From Amycolatopsis sp. GM8 (GTDB taxonomy: Bacteria; Actinomycetota; Actinomycetes; Mycobacteriales; Pseudonocardiaceae), in the NCBI RefSeq assembly GCF_021653975.1, contig NZ_JAJKFK010000007.1:372001-436000 (forward strand): a stretch of 64,000 nucleotides of DNA, in the 5' to 3' direction. The notes below the pieces were generated by a model that saw only the letters and a program-made list of their open reading frames with translations, made no database searches and had not been told where the DNA came from. The position numbers and the translations under genes are program-made. Shown here one piece after another: positions 34,715 through 43,971 of this stretch (within the stretch, counting starts at the first letter, position 1; each line of letters starts with the position of its first letter).

Positions 34715-35803
34715 TTGACCAGCACGCACCAATCCACTCCACCCCACCTGCTGGTGACCGGTTTCGACGCTGCCCGGCGGATGTTGTCCGAACGACGGAC
34801 AACGAAAGTCCTCGACCCACAAGCCATGGGATTCCCACCGGAACTGGGCAACGCGATGCTGCGCATGATCCTGTTCCTCGATCCGCCAGACCACACCCGC
34901 CTGCGCCGTCTGGTCTCGGACGCTTTCTCCGCCGCGCGCATCGAGGCGCTGCGCCCGCGCATTGAGCGCACCGCGGCCGAGCTGCTCGACGCCATGGACG
35001 GTCCAGAGACGCTGGATCTGATCGAGATGTACGCGTGGCCACTGCCGTTGCAGGTCATCTGTGAACTGCTCGGAGTTCCGGCCGACAGCCGCGAGGAGTT
35101 CCGCACCTGGACGGCCATCGTGGCCGGCGGGGCGGCCAGGGAACACGAGCAGCCCGCCCAGCTGACCCGGTTGCTCGGCGTGATCCGGGGAATGATCGCC
35201 GACCAGCGTGCTCACCCGGGCGATGGTCTGCTCAGTGCCCTGATCGCGGTGCGCGAGGAGCAGGACCGGCTCTCCGACGACGAGCTGACCTCGATGGTCT
35301 TCGCGCTTTTGGTCGGCGGGCACGAAACCACCGCGAACCTGATCGGCACCGGCGTATTGCGGCTGCTCGAAAACCGCGAACGATGGAACCTTCTCCGCAC
35401 CCGGCCCGAGCTTCTGCCCACCGCGATCGAAGAGCTCGTGCGATTCGATTCCCCACTGGCCACGACCACCTACCGAGCCGCCGCCGAGACGTTCGAGTTC
35501 ACCGGCCGGACAGTCGCGAGCGGCACTCCGATCGACATCAGCCTGGCGCAAGCCAATCGCGACCAGAACCGCTTCCCACAAGCAGACCAGCTCCAGCTGG
35601 ACCGAGCCGAGAATCCGCATCTCGGTTTCGGCCACGGCATCCACTACTGCCTCGGCGCTCCCCTGGCCCGGCTGGAGGCCCAGGTCGCGTTCGCCGCGTT
35701 GATGAAGCGATACCCCGACCTCGATCTCGCCGTCCCGGCCGGCGAGCTGCGCTGGCGTTCGGACTTCATGCACGCCCTGGCCAGCCTTCCCGTCCGGCCC
35801 TGA
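34715..35803 (+). CDS. Cytochrome P450
   Basis: 362 aa from a TTG at 34715 with AAGGAG 7 nt upstream. I-helix ALLVGGHETTANL, E-x-x-R in AIEELVRFDSPL, heme loop FGHGIHYC312LGAPLAR. About 30-40 residues shorter at the N-terminus than usual bacterial P450s (they typically begin with a longer segment before the first beta sheet), so it may be a compact member; the in-frame upstream sequence offers no better start. Needs external ferredoxin and reductase. Hydroxylation of a small lipophilic compound is likely; it is paired with the hydrolase downstream. Confidence 0.92.
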   Translation: MTSTHQSTPPHLLVTGFDAARRMLSERRTTKVLDPQAMGFPPELGNAMLRMILFLDPPDHTRLRRLVSDAFSAARIEALRPRIERTAAELLDAMDGPETLDLIEMYAWPLPLQVICELLGVPADSREEFRTWTAIVAGGAAREHEQPAQLTRLLGVIRGMIADQRAHPGDGLLSALIAVREEQDRLSDDELTSMVFALLVGGHETTANLIGTGVLRLLENRERWNLLRTRPELLPTAIEELVRFDSPLATTTYRAAAETFEFTGRTVASGTPIDISLAQANRDQNRFPQADQLQLDRAENPHLGFGHGIHYCLGAPLARLEAQVAFAALMKRYPDLDLAVPAGELRWRSDFMHALASLPVRP

Positions 35804-35848
35804 GCCATCACCGCAAAGCCGTCAACAACACCCTTTCTGGAGGACACC

Positions 35849-36682
35849 TTGGCCGAATTTCTCGACATCAATGGCGGGCGGATCGCCTTCGAGGTGACCG
35901 GGACGGGGCCGCTCGTCGTGCTGTCGCACGGTATTGGGGACCTGCGGCAGGCTTTCCGGTTCGTGGTTCCGGAGCTGGTGCGGGCCGGGTTCCGGGTCGC
36001 GGCGGCGGACCTGCGCGGGCACGGTGAGTCGAGCATGGGCGACTGGAAGTCGATCAGCCGCACCGACGTCGCCGGCGACCTGGTCGCGCTGGTCAGGCAC
36101 CTGGGCGGGCCGGCCGTCATCGTCGGGCACTCCCTGTCGGGCGGGGCGGCCACCATCGCCGCCGCGAACGCACCCGACCTGATCGACGGCATCGTCGAAA
36201 TAGGACCGTTCACCCGCCCGCCGACGTACAGCCTGGGCGGGCTGCTGCGCAACCGGGGTTACCGCCGCGCCACGCTGGCGATGACCGCCGTGCTGATGAT
36301 GCGCAGCCTGCGCCAGTGGATGCGCTACCTCGACGTGGCCTATCCGCAGAAGCCGGCCGACTACGACGCCTACATGGCTGCGCTGCGGGCCAAACTCTCC
36401 GAGCCCGGGCGGATGGCCGAGTTCGTCAAGACCATGAAGACCTCCGGCGCCGACGCGGGTGCCGCGTTGCCTCGTGTCGCCTGCCCGGTTCTGGTCATCA
36501 TGGGCACCGAGGATCCCGACTGGCCCAATCCGCGGGCCGAGGCCGAGGCCCTCGTCGCCGCGATGCCCGCCGGACTCGGCACCGTCGAGATGATCGACGG
36601 GGCTGGGCACTATCCGCATGCGCAGTGCCCCGGAACTGTCGCCGAACTCATTACGGACTTCCTTCGCAAGCTGCGGGAGTGA
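35849..36682 (+). CDS. Alpha/beta hydrolase (paralogue of the 61.8 kb gene)
   Basis: 277 aa from a TTG at 35849 with GGAGG upstream. Triad: nucleophile in IVGHSLSGGAAT, Asp in MGTEDPDWP, His in GAGHYPHAQ. DLRGHGESSMGDW is the classical epoxide hydrolase/haloperoxidase-type region. The whole protein aligns without gaps over long stretches with the hydrolase at 61792-62619 (for example EVTG-GPL, LVALVRHLGGPAV versus LIALIEHLGGPAV). Follows the P450 by 45 bp, so probably co-transcribed under the AraC regulator. Confidence 0.9.
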   Translation: MAEFLDINGGRIAFEVTGTGPLVVLSHGIGDLRQAFRFVVPELVRAGFRVAAADLRGHGESSMGDWKSISRTDVAGDLVALVRHLGGPAVIVGHSLSGGAATIAAANAPDLIDGIVEIGPFTRPPTYSLGGLLRNRGYRRATLAMTAVLMMRSLRQWMRYLDVAYPQKPADYDAYMAALRAKLSEPGRMAEFVKTMKTSGADAGAALPRVACPVLVIMGTEDPDWPNPRAEAEALVAAMPAGLGTVEMIDGAGHYPHAQCPGTVAELITDFLRKLRE

Positions 36683-36685
36683 GCC

Positions 36686-37540
36686 TCACAGGGCGCGGCA
36701 GGTCCTGAGGTAGCTGAGGAACGAGGCCTGCAGACCGGTCACGTGCGTCTCGCCCAGGACCGCGCTGGTGACGGCGCCGTTGCGTGAGGTGAGGCGGTGC
36801 AGGACGGCGGCCGTGTTCTTCGTGATGTTCTGGTAGATGGCCAGGTCTCCGAGAAGCTCGCGGTCGTTGAAGGTCACGTGCAGCTTGGCGGCCTGCTCGC
36901 TGTCCCCGAACTCTTTGAGCTGGGCGAAGATCTGACTGTCTTCACTGGCAACGCCGGGGCTGCCCGCGCCGATGGTCTCGAAGAGCGTGCTGCCGGTGAG
37001 CCAGGTGTAGAGACTGAAGAGCCCGCCATAGGAGTAGCCGAAGAGGCCGTGACCGCTCGTGGCCGTGCCGTAGTCGCGTTCGATCCGCGGGTGCAGTTCC
37101 GCGGTGATGAAGCTCAGGAACGCGTCGGCGTGGGTGTCGCGCAGTTCGGCGAGGTAGGCGTCGGCTTCCTCGCGTGTCATCGCGCCCGTTTCCAGTCCCA
37201 TCTCCACGGCATCGATGAACTCCTGGGCGATCGGTTCGCCAGGTGGCACCAGGTCCCTGTTGCGCAGCCGTGCCCAGTGCTGTGCTTCCTCGCCCGCATA
37301 GCCGACGCTGACCTGGATATAGGGCTGGATCCGTTGCATGGGGTCCAGCTGGGTGACGATGAGCGGAGCCGTCATGCCCACAGCCCAGTTGCCGTCGAGC
37401 ACATACACGACGGGCGCTTGCGTCGTGGCGGGGTCGTAGCGCGGTGGCGTCGTGACCCAGACGCCGTAGTCGTGCCCTCCGCTGGAGCGCAGCTCGAAGT
37501 AGTCGGTGTCGGCGAGGCAGCCTTGCCACATGATGCTCAT
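36686..37540 (-). CDS. Esterase (Fes/IroE-like alpha/beta hydrolase)
   Basis: 284 aa. Nucleophile in GLFGYSYGGLFSLYTW (G-x-S-x-G); PVVYVLDGNWAVGM and VSVGYAGEEAQHWARLRNRDLVP are typical of the Fes/IroE/esterase D-like group; a late His in GETHVTGLQ is the likely triad member. No signal peptide. Overlaps the amidohydrolase stop by 4 bp (ATG 37540), second gene of a two-gene operon controlled from 38.8 kb. Substrate unknown. Confidence 0.85.
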   Translation of the reverse strand: MSIMWQGCLADTDYFELRSSGGHDYGVWVTTPPRYDPATTQAPVVYVLDGNWAVGMTAPLIVTQLDPMQRIQPYIQVSVGYAGEEAQHWARLRNRDLVPPGEPIAQEFIDAVEMGLETGAMTREEADAYLAELRDTHADAFLSFITAELHPRIERDYGTATSGHGLFGYSYGGLFSLYTWLTGSTLFETIGAGSPGVASEDSQIFAQLKEFGDSEQAAKLHVTFNDRELLGDLAIYQNITKNTAAVLHRLTSRNGAVTSAVLGETHVTGLQASFLSYLRTCRAL

Positions 37541-38763
37541 CGGAGGTCCTTCACAATTCGGCCGGCCTGGACAACCAGGACGGCATTGGCGGGGTCGGCG
37601 AAAATCTTCGGATCTTCGAGCGGATTGCCGTTCCAGAGCACGAAATCTGCCTGCAGGCCGGGCGCGATGACCCCGACCTCGCCGGCTAGACCGAGGACCT
37701 CGGCGTTGGTCTTCGTAGCCGCCACAAGGGCTTCCATCGGCGTCTCGAGCTCTGCGCGCAGTTTGAGTTCTTCGCCCCGGCGGTCCTGGGCCGGACCGAT
37801 GAGATCGGAACCCAGCCCGATCCGCACTCCGGCCTTCTTGGCGACGGCAAGTGCCTCGGTCATCCGCTCACGAACACCCAGCACACGATCGCGGGTCGAT
37901 TCGCCGAGGCCGGCGCCAGCGGTGTCATGCAACAGTTGCTCGACGACAGCGAACGTGGGCACAAGGGCAACCCCGTGCGTGGCCATCAGGGTCGCCGTGG
38001 ACTCGTCGAGGTCGGTGCCGTGCTCGACACAGCGCACCCCGGCCTCGATCGCGTTCCGGATGCCTTCGTTGTTGTGGGCGTGCACCGTCACATAGGTGCC
38101 CCGCGCCGCGGCTTCTTGCACAGCGACGGCGATCTCTTCCGCGGTGAACTGGGTGTCGGTCAGCCGGTCGTGCGCGCCGACCACTCCGCCGGTCACACAG
38201 AGCTTCACGAAGGAGGCCCCGCGACGGAAAGCCTCGCGCACATTGCGTCGCAGCTCGTCCGCATTGCCCGACATCATGGACAGGGCGCACAGGCCCGGAA
38301 CGTGATGGCTGCTCCACAGTTCGGTGGGTTCCCAATCGGCTCCGTAGTAGCCGTGCCCACCGATCTGGCATTGAACAGGTCCGCACGACAGCACGCGCGG
38401 TCCCCTGACCTTGCCCTTCGCGATCGCGGTGACAACGCCGCCGTCGATCCCGCCGGTGTCCCGAATGGTCGTGAAGCCGGCATCGAGCGTCGCGCCGGCC
38501 GTGGCGAAGATGTCGGCCGCGATCTCAGCGGTACTGATCTGGAACGAGAACTGCGGCTGGATCGGGCTCGACAAACCCAGGTGAACGTGAGCGTCGATCA
38601 GGCCGGGCGTCATCGTCAATCCCCCGGCATCGAGGCGCTCGCCGTGTGCGCCGGCGGCACCGAGCTGGGAAATACGCCCGTCTTCGATGGCGACGGTGAC
38701 GTCGACGGGGTCACGACCCGACCCATCGACGATCGTCGCGTCGACCACTTGAAAAGGTCCCAC
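37537..38763 (-). CDS. Metal-dependent amidohydrolase (imidazolonepropionase-like)
   Basis: 408 aa from a GTG at 38763 with GGAGGG 8 nt upstream. Binuclear site: H-x-H in LIDAHVHLG, carboxylated Lys in ASFVKLCVTGG, His in TVHAHNNEG, His in CVEHGTDLD, Asp in IGLGSDLIG. The C-terminal strand (LQADFVLWNGNPLEDPKIF) belongs to the urease-type composite beta domain. This subgroup includes Xaa-Arg dipeptidases, prolidases and organophosphate/ochratoxin hydrolases. Operon partner is an esterase; divergent TetR upstream. Confidence 0.88.
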   Translation of the reverse strand: MGPFQVVDATIVDGSGRDPVDVTVAIEDGRISQLGAAGAHGERLDAGGLTMTPGLIDAHVHLGLSSPIQPQFSFQISTAEIAADIFATAGATLDAGFTTIRDTGGIDGGVVTAIAKGKVRGPRVLSCGPVQCQIGGHGYYGADWEPTELWSSHHVPGLCALSMMSGNADELRRNVREAFRRGASFVKLCVTGGVVGAHDRLTDTQFTAEEIAVAVQEAAARGTYVTVHAHNNEGIRNAIEAGVRCVEHGTDLDESTATLMATHGVALVPTFAVVEQLLHDTAGAGLGESTRDRVLGVRERMTEALAVAKKAGVRIGLGSDLIGPAQDRRGEELKLRAELETPMEALVAATKTNAEVLGLAGEVGVIAPGLQADFVLWNGNPLEDPKIFADPANAVLVVQAGRIVKDLR

Positions 38764-38826
38764 GAGTCGTTCCCTCCGCCGTTGCGAGCTGCCTGCGACC
38801 ATGTGGGAAGCACCACGGCAGCTTTC

Positions 38827-38842
38827 TTTTCCAATGGATAAA
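38827..38842. promoter_or_regulatory. Probable TetR operator
   Basis: TTTTCCAATGGATAAA contains the inverted repeat TCCA-n-TGGA in an AT-rich patch in the 87-bp region between the amidohydrolase and the TetR gene. Its place just before the TetR start fits autoregulation and control of the divergent operon. Confidence 0.45.
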
Positions 38843-38850
38843 CTGTAGGA

Positions 38851-39420
38851 GTGATCCTGTCAAGCACGGAACGCAACGGCGACGCACGCGAGCGTCTCCT
38901 GGCCCGGCTTCTCGACGCCTTCGACGAGGCCCTGCCCTCACCGGACGTGTCGCTCCGTGAGATCGCCGCCCGGACCGGGACCAGCCACGCCCTCCTGCGC
39001 TACCACTTCGGGTCACTCCCGGGCGTCTTGGCGGCCATGCTCGAGGAACTGCGATCTCGTGACAACGCGGCGCTTTTCGAGGCCGCCCAACACGGCACCT
39101 TCGACGACCTCGTGGTGGCGATCTGGCGGACCTACACCCGCCCGGAGCAGCTGTCGCGTACCCGCGGCTTCTTTCACGTCGTAGGACTGGCCGCGTACAG
39201 CCCAGAAGACTTTCGTGAGTTCATCGACTCGCTCGACGACCTGACCAAGATGCTGGCCTCGCTCGCGGAACGCGAAGGGTTCGACGCCCAGGAAGCGCTG
39301 ACGATGGCCACCGTCGCCATTGCGGCTATTCGTGGCCTGCTCTTACAGGAAGTGCTGACGCCGGCAGTCCCCTCGGAGGACGCGGTCGCCTTGATCCTGC
39401 GCATGAGCAAGGGCCGATGA
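38851..39420 (+). CDS. TetR-family regulator
   Basis: 189 aa from the GTG at 38851. HTH: VSLREIAARTGTSHALLRYHFGSLPGVLAAMLEEL. The C-terminal half is helical with no recognisable ligand site. The Shine-Dalgarno (TAGGAG) directly abuts the GTG, so either the mRNA is nearly leaderless or the true start is slightly downstream. Divergent from the amidohydrolase/esterase operon, its likely target. Confidence 0.85.
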   Translation: MILSSTERNGDARERLLARLLDAFDEALPSPDVSLREIAARTGTSHALLRYHFGSLPGVLAAMLEELRSRDNAALFEAAQHGTFDDLVVAIWRTYTRPEQLSRTRGFFHVVGLAAYSPEDFREFIDSLDDLTKMLASLAEREGFDAQEALTMATVAIAAIRGLLLQEVLTPAVPSEDAVALILRMSKGR

Positions 39421-39429
39421 TCCCGTGAA

Positions 39430-41130
39430 TCAGCCGCCTTCCGGCCCATCCAGTGGGCCGCTTGCCGCTTTGAGGTGCAGCAGCATGTGCAGCTCCAGCG
39501 CCCGTTGTGGGGAACGCCAGTCCTCGCCGAGCAGGCTGTCGACCGCAGCCAGTCGCTGGTAGAGCGTGTTCACATGGATCGCCAATTCGGCGGCTGCCGG
39601 GCGGGGGCGGCGGCCATGGTCGAGGAACACGCGCAAGGTCTCCACGAGCGGCACGCCACGGCGTCGTTCCTCGGCGAGCACCGGGCCCAGCACGTGCTCG
39701 AAGGCCTCCGCCAGATCGCGGCGACCGGCATGGTCGAGCAGGATCCGGTACAGCCCGAGTTGCCCGGCGGTCGCGGCTTCTCCCTTGCGCCCCAAGACTT
39801 CCAGGGCATGCAGCGTCTGCCGGGCCTCGTGGAAGCACCGCCGCAGCTCCGCCTGCCCACGCGCGGGGCCGGCGATGCCCGCGGTCGGTGCCTCGCGCGG
39901 CCAATCCCGGCGGATGCCGTCGGGATCGGCTGTGGTCACGACGAGCAGCCGGCCGCCGTGCTCGGCCATGAGCGCGCCGGGCAATTGCGGGAGCCGCGCC
40001 CGTCCGGAGGCCACCACGAGCACCGAGTATCGCGCCGACGGGTCCAGCCCGGCTTGCCGCAAGGCCGGTCGCTCCGACGTCGTGGTGAGCAGATCGATCA
40101 GCTGGGCGGCGCGGGTGCGCCACGACGCTTCGGCCGCGGCCTGCTCGGCGAGCAGCGCGAGCGCGAGCGCCGGGGCCGCACGGTCGAGGAGCAGCCGGTC
40201 ATCGCGGACGGGCTCGCCGTCGAGCACCAGCGCGCCGAAGCGCCTCTCGCCGGCCACGACGGGTTGCGCCACGGTCCCGTCATCCGGCGGTTCCGTCACG
40301 AAGCGGACCTGCCCGCGCGCCATCGAGCTGATCTCGGCCAGCAACTCCTCGACACCGCCGCCGGCGAGCACCACCCGCGTCAGCCGCTGGTCCCAGCGCA
40401 GCGTCTGCTCCAGTTCGTCGGTACGGCGCGCGAGCTGGTCGTTCGCGGTGTTGAGGCTACTGATGGCGTTGGCGTTCTCGATGGCGATCGCCGCGTGCGC
40501 GGCCAGCGCCGAGGCCAGCGTGACCTCGTGCTCAGTGAAGTCCCGTTCCTGGCGCTTGCCCACGAACAGGGCGCCGAGCACGCGGCCACGCAGGCGCAAC
40601 GGAACTCCGAGCAGCCCGCGGATGTTCTCGGCGCGCACCGCCGTATCGGCGATGTCGTCGTGGCGGAAACGCCGCTCCACCTGGTAGTCGGCCGTCCAGC
40701 GGGGCGCGGCGTGCTCGATGATCTCGCCGGCCAGCCCCACCGACAACGGGATCACCACCCCGACCAGCTCTGGTGTGAGCGCACCGCTGGTGACCTTCAG
40801 CCGCAGCTGCCCGTCCTCGACGAGGCCGAGGTAGGCCAGGTCCGCGCCGAGCAGCCGGCGTGCCTGGTCGACGATCTCCGGTAGGAGGTCGTCGGGCGCG
40901 TGGAGGGTGGCCAGCCGGATCGCGATGTCGTTGAGCGCGGCCAACTCGGCCGCCCGCTGCGCCTGCTGCCGCAGCACCATCGTCAGCCGCAGGGCTTGCG
41001 CCGTCTCCCGGTCGGCAGCCGCGGTGTCTCGTGAACGCACCAGTTCGCTGCCGTGCCGCTGGAGCTCGTCCAGGGTGGCGTCGCGCAGCAGCAGGTCCAG
41101 CCATGACTCGCGCACCAGTAGACGCTCCAT
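39430..41130 (-). CDS. GAF-domain PucR-family regulator
   Basis: 566 aa. A GAF domain spans about 65-220 (LLGADLAYLGLVEDGQLRL, IRGLLGVPLRLRGRVLGALFVGKR). The middle is a degenerate GGDEF-like PucR region. The C-terminal HTH_30 is LVETLRVFLDHGRRPRPAAAELAIHVNTLYQRLAAVDSLLG. PucR-type proteins usually activate catabolic genes next to them; here the divergent neighbour is a GlcD-like oxidase. On the minus strand TACCGT lies shortly upstream. Confidence 0.88.
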   Translation of the reverse strand: MERLLVRESWLDLLLRDATLDELQRHGSELVRSRDTAAADRETAQALRLTMVLRQQAQRAAELAALNDIAIRLATLHAPDDLLPEIVDQARRLLGADLAYLGLVEDGQLRLKVTSGALTPELVGVVIPLSVGLAGEIIEHAAPRWTADYQVERRFRHDDIADTAVRAENIRGLLGVPLRLRGRVLGALFVGKRQERDFTEHEVTLASALAAHAAIAIENANAISSLNTANDQLARRTDELEQTLRWDQRLTRVVLAGGGVEELLAEISSMARGQVRFVTEPPDDGTVAQPVVAGERRFGALVLDGEPVRDDRLLLDRAAPALALALLAEQAAAEASWRTRAAQLIDLLTTTSERPALRQAGLDPSARYSVLVVASGRARLPQLPGALMAEHGGRLLVVTTADPDGIRRDWPREAPTAGIAGPARGQAELRRCFHEARQTLHALEVLGRKGEAATAGQLGLYRILLDHAGRRDLAEAFEHVLGPVLAEERRRGVPLVETLRVFLDHGRRPRPAAAELAIHVNTLYQRLAAVDSLLGEDWRSPQRALELHMLLHLKAASGPLDGPEGG

Positions 41131-41202
41131 CCATCACTAGTCGTCAACGGTAGCCGGTTCACACATTGAGCGGAGGGCGTGGACGCCGATAGCGTCGCCG
41201 TC

Positions 41203-42612
41203 ATGCGTGACGACGCGTGGCGGCGCGAGCTGATCGAGGACCTGGACCGGGACCTGCCCGCCGGCCGGGTGCTCACCGATCCCGATGTGGTGTCCGGCTA
41301 TGTGCACGACGAGGCCGAATGGGCGCCGCGCGGCACACCGGCGGCGGTGGTGCGGCCGCGTACGGCCGAGGAGGTGCGGCACGTCGTCCAGGTCTGCCTG
41401 CGACTCGGCGCCCCGGTCGTGCCGCGAGGCGCGGGCACCGGGCTGTCCGGCGGCGCGAACGCGATCGAGCACAGCGTGGTCGTCTCGACCGAGGCGATGA
41501 CGACGATCAAGGAAATCAACAGGCGCGAACGGCTCGCCGTGGTCGAGCCCGGCGTCGTCAACGACCACCTGCGCGCGGCCTGCGCCGAGCACGCCCTGTG
41601 GTACCCGCCGGATCCCGCGAGCGCTCCGTGGTCGACCATCGGCGGCAACGTCGCCACCAATGCGGGCGGACTGTGCTGCGTCAAGTACGGCGTCACCCGC
41701 GATTACGTGCTGGGCCTGGAGTTCGTGACCGGGACCGGCGAGCTCGCCCGGGTCGGCCGTCGCACCGCCAAAGGCGTCGCGGGCTACGACCTCGCCGGGC
41801 TCATGGTCGGCTCCGAAGGCACGCTCGGCGTCATCACCGAAGTCACCGTGCGGCTGCGCCCGGCCCGCGAACCCGAACACACCGTCGTGGGCTACTTCTC
41901 CTCGATCGTCGACGCCGGGCACGCGGTCGCCGCCGTCGCCGAATCCGGGCTGGAGCCCTCCGCGCTGGAACTGATCGACCGGCACTGTCTGGCCGCCGTC
42001 GACGCGTGGAAGCATATGGGCCTGTCGGCCGAGGCCGACGTGGTGTTGCTGGGCCGCACCGACAGCGCTGGTCCGGCGGGCGAACAAGAGGCCGACGCGA
42101 TGCTGGCCTGTTTCGAGAAGGCGGGTGCGACGTTCGCGGCGCGCTCGACCGACCAGCAGGAGGCCGACGCGCTGTTCGACGCGCGGCGCCTGGCCTACCC
42201 CGCGCTCGAACGGCTCGGGCCGGTGCTGACCGAAGACGTCTGCGTGCCCAAGGGCGCGGTCCCCGAGATGCTCGCGCGGATCGAGGAGGTCGCCGCGCGG
42301 CACGACACGTTGATCGCCAACATCGCGCACGCCGGCGACGGCAACCTCCACCCGTTGCTGATCACCCCGCCCGGCGACGATGCCGCGAAGAAGCGGGCAC
42401 AGGCGGCGTTCGACGACATCATCGCGGCGGCGCTGGAGTTGGGCGGCACGGTGACCGGCGAGCACGGCGTCGGCCTGCTCAAACGGGCCGGGCTGACCGC
42501 CGAGGCCGGGCCGGTCGTGCTGGCCCTCGGCCGGGCGGTCAAGGACGCGCTGGACCCGCACGGGATCTTCAACCCCGGCAAGGTAATGGCGACCGAGCCG
42601 GACGGGGCGTGA
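41203..42612 (+). CDS. FAD-linked oxidase, GlcD/lactate dehydrogenase-like
   Basis: 469 aa from the ATG at 41203; TAGCGT lies 7 nt upstream, the arrangement of leaderless actinobacterial mRNAs. A GTG at 41179 is an alternative. FAD_binding_4 domain: VVPRGAGTGLSGGANAIEH, WSTIGGNVATNAGGLCCVKYGVTRDYVLGLE, GSEGTLGVITEV. FAD-oxidase C-terminal domain: ANIAHAGDGNLHPL, GGTVTGEHGVGLLKR and LDPHGIFNPGKV. Acts on 2-hydroxy acids such as glycolate or D-lactate. No GlcE/GlcF partner in the window. Divergent from the PucR-like regulator, its likely activator. Confidence 0.92.
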   Translation: MRDDAWRRELIEDLDRDLPAGRVLTDPDVVSGYVHDEAEWAPRGTPAAVVRPRTAEEVRHVVQVCLRLGAPVVPRGAGTGLSGGANAIEHSVVVSTEAMTTIKEINRRERLAVVEPGVVNDHLRAACAEHALWYPPDPASAPWSTIGGNVATNAGGLCCVKYGVTRDYVLGLEFVTGTGELARVGRRTAKGVAGYDLAGLMVGSEGTLGVITEVTVRLRPAREPEHTVVGYFSSIVDAGHAVAAVAESGLEPSALELIDRHCLAAVDAWKHMGLSAEADVVLLGRTDSAGPAGEQEADAMLACFEKAGATFAARSTDQQEADALFDARRLAYPALERLGPVLTEDVCVPKGAVPEMLARIEEVAARHDTLIANIAHAGDGNLHPLLITPPGDDAAKKRAQAAFDDIIAAALELGGTVTGEHGVGLLKRAGLTAEAGPVVLALGRAVKDALDPHGIFNPGKVMATEPDGA

Positions 42613-42644
42613 CGCTCAGCAAACGCCGTCACCGCTCCGGCGAA

Positions 42645-43943
42645 TCAGGCTCCGTGCCGTGCGATCATTTCGCCGATCGCCGCATGGATTTCGGCAAAGG
42701 TGTCGTGCTTGGCGTAGTGCGCACTGAGTTGGAGTGCCCGCTCTTTGTACGTGGGCGTGTCGAGCACGCTTTCGACGGCGGCGCGAATATCCGTGGTGGC
42801 AGGGCGTTGCGTCGCCAGGTTGATGGCCGCGCCGGTCCAGGCTGTGCGCGCGGTGACCTCGATCTTGTCCTCGGTCTGGCCGGCAAGCACCATCGGTACG
42901 CCGTGGCGCAGCGCCCGCTGGACTCCGCCGTAGCCGCCGTTGCTGACCAGCACATTGGTGTGCGGCAACAGGTCCGCGAACGGAATGAACTCCGCGACCC
43001 GCGCGTCCGCCGGGACGCGGGGCAGCGTCCCGCCGCGCCCGAGTACCGCCACGACAAGGACATCCAGGTCCGCCAAGGCATCGAGCGTGGGCTCGACCAA
43101 CTCGGTGAAGTCGCCGTTCGCCACCGTTCCTTGCGTCACTACGACAACCCGCTGTGCCGCTTGCACTTCGGGCCACCAGCCGGGCAGCGGCGCGGGCCGC
43201 GCCGACGCGTCTTCGGGCAAGGCGCCGACGAAACGCAGTGACGCGGGCGCGTCACTACGGGGGTACTCAAGGCCCTCGATCGACAGTTGCAGGTACAGAT
43301 CCGGCACCGTGACGCCCGCGTCGAAGAAGAAGGGCAGGTCCTCGGTGGCGCCCAGCGTGCGCATGACGTCGACGGCGTAACGCTGAACCTCGCTGAACGC
43401 CTGCCGCACCGCGCGGTTCGCCTCGATGTTGCGTGCGCGGCCCTCCGGTGAGGCGTCCGGCGGCAGTCCGAGGCCGAAGGGAGCCGTGTCCACACTCGAC
43501 AAGGGCAACGGTGTGACGCCAATCCCGATCAACCCGGCCGGCCGGATGCCGGCGCCGAGCACCATGGGTTTCGCCCCGTGGAAGGAAGTCTCGGCCAGTA
43601 CCACCACGGGCTCGCCGTCCGCCTCCTGGAGCAGGTGCTGAAGCGCTTCGTGCTGAAGGGGAATCGGCTTGATGAACAGATTGATGAGATCCCAGGAAAT
43701 CGCGGGCGGGCCGGGCTCGAGTTCGGTTCGCTCAGGGTGCCGGGCGAGAAACTCCGCGATGTCGTAATCGGCTTCTCCGGGAAGTGCGGCGAATCGCGCG
43801 CCGGTCTCCTCGACCGAGGCGCGGAAGCCGCTACCGGTAAGGAAAGTCACCTGTTCACCACGGCGCACGAGGTCCGCCGCGATCGGGCGCAGCGGTTCGA
43901 CGTGGCCGTAAATCGGCGTGGCCGCGATAATGATTCGTGTCAT
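42645..43943 (-). CDS. MGT-type glycosyltransferase (GT1)
   Basis: 432 aa GT-B protein. ATPIYGHVEPLRPIAADLVRRG is the N-terminal macrolide-glycosyltransferase motif; the nucleotide-sugar region is VLVSNGGYGGVQRALRHGVPMVLAGQTEDKIEVTARTAWTGAAINL, where the usual N-G-G-x-x-T/S-x-x-E-A-L is only loosely kept. Could inactivate a macrolide or flavonoid-like compound or glycosylate a metabolite. The TetR gene 28 bp upstream in the same direction suggests inducible detoxification. Confidence 0.88.
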   Translation of the reverse strand: MTRIIIAATPIYGHVEPLRPIAADLVRRGEQVTFLTGSGFRASVEETGARFAALPGEADYDIAEFLARHPERTELEPGPPAISWDLINLFIKPIPLQHEALQHLLQEADGEPVVVLAETSFHGAKPMVLGAGIRPAGLIGIGVTPLPLSSVDTAPFGLGLPPDASPEGRARNIEANRAVRQAFSEVQRYAVDVMRTLGATEDLPFFFDAGVTVPDLYLQLSIEGLEYPRSDAPASLRFVGALPEDASARPAPLPGWWPEVQAAQRVVVVTQGTVANGDFTELVEPTLDALADLDVLVVAVLGRGGTLPRVPADARVAEFIPFADLLPHTNVLVSNGGYGGVQRALRHGVPMVLAGQTEDKIEVTARTAWTGAAINLATQRPATTDIRAAVESVLDTPTYKERALQLSAHYAKHDTFAEIHAAIGEMIARHGA

Positions 43944-43971
43944 GCTCGTTTTTCTCCGGTTCTCGAATGCA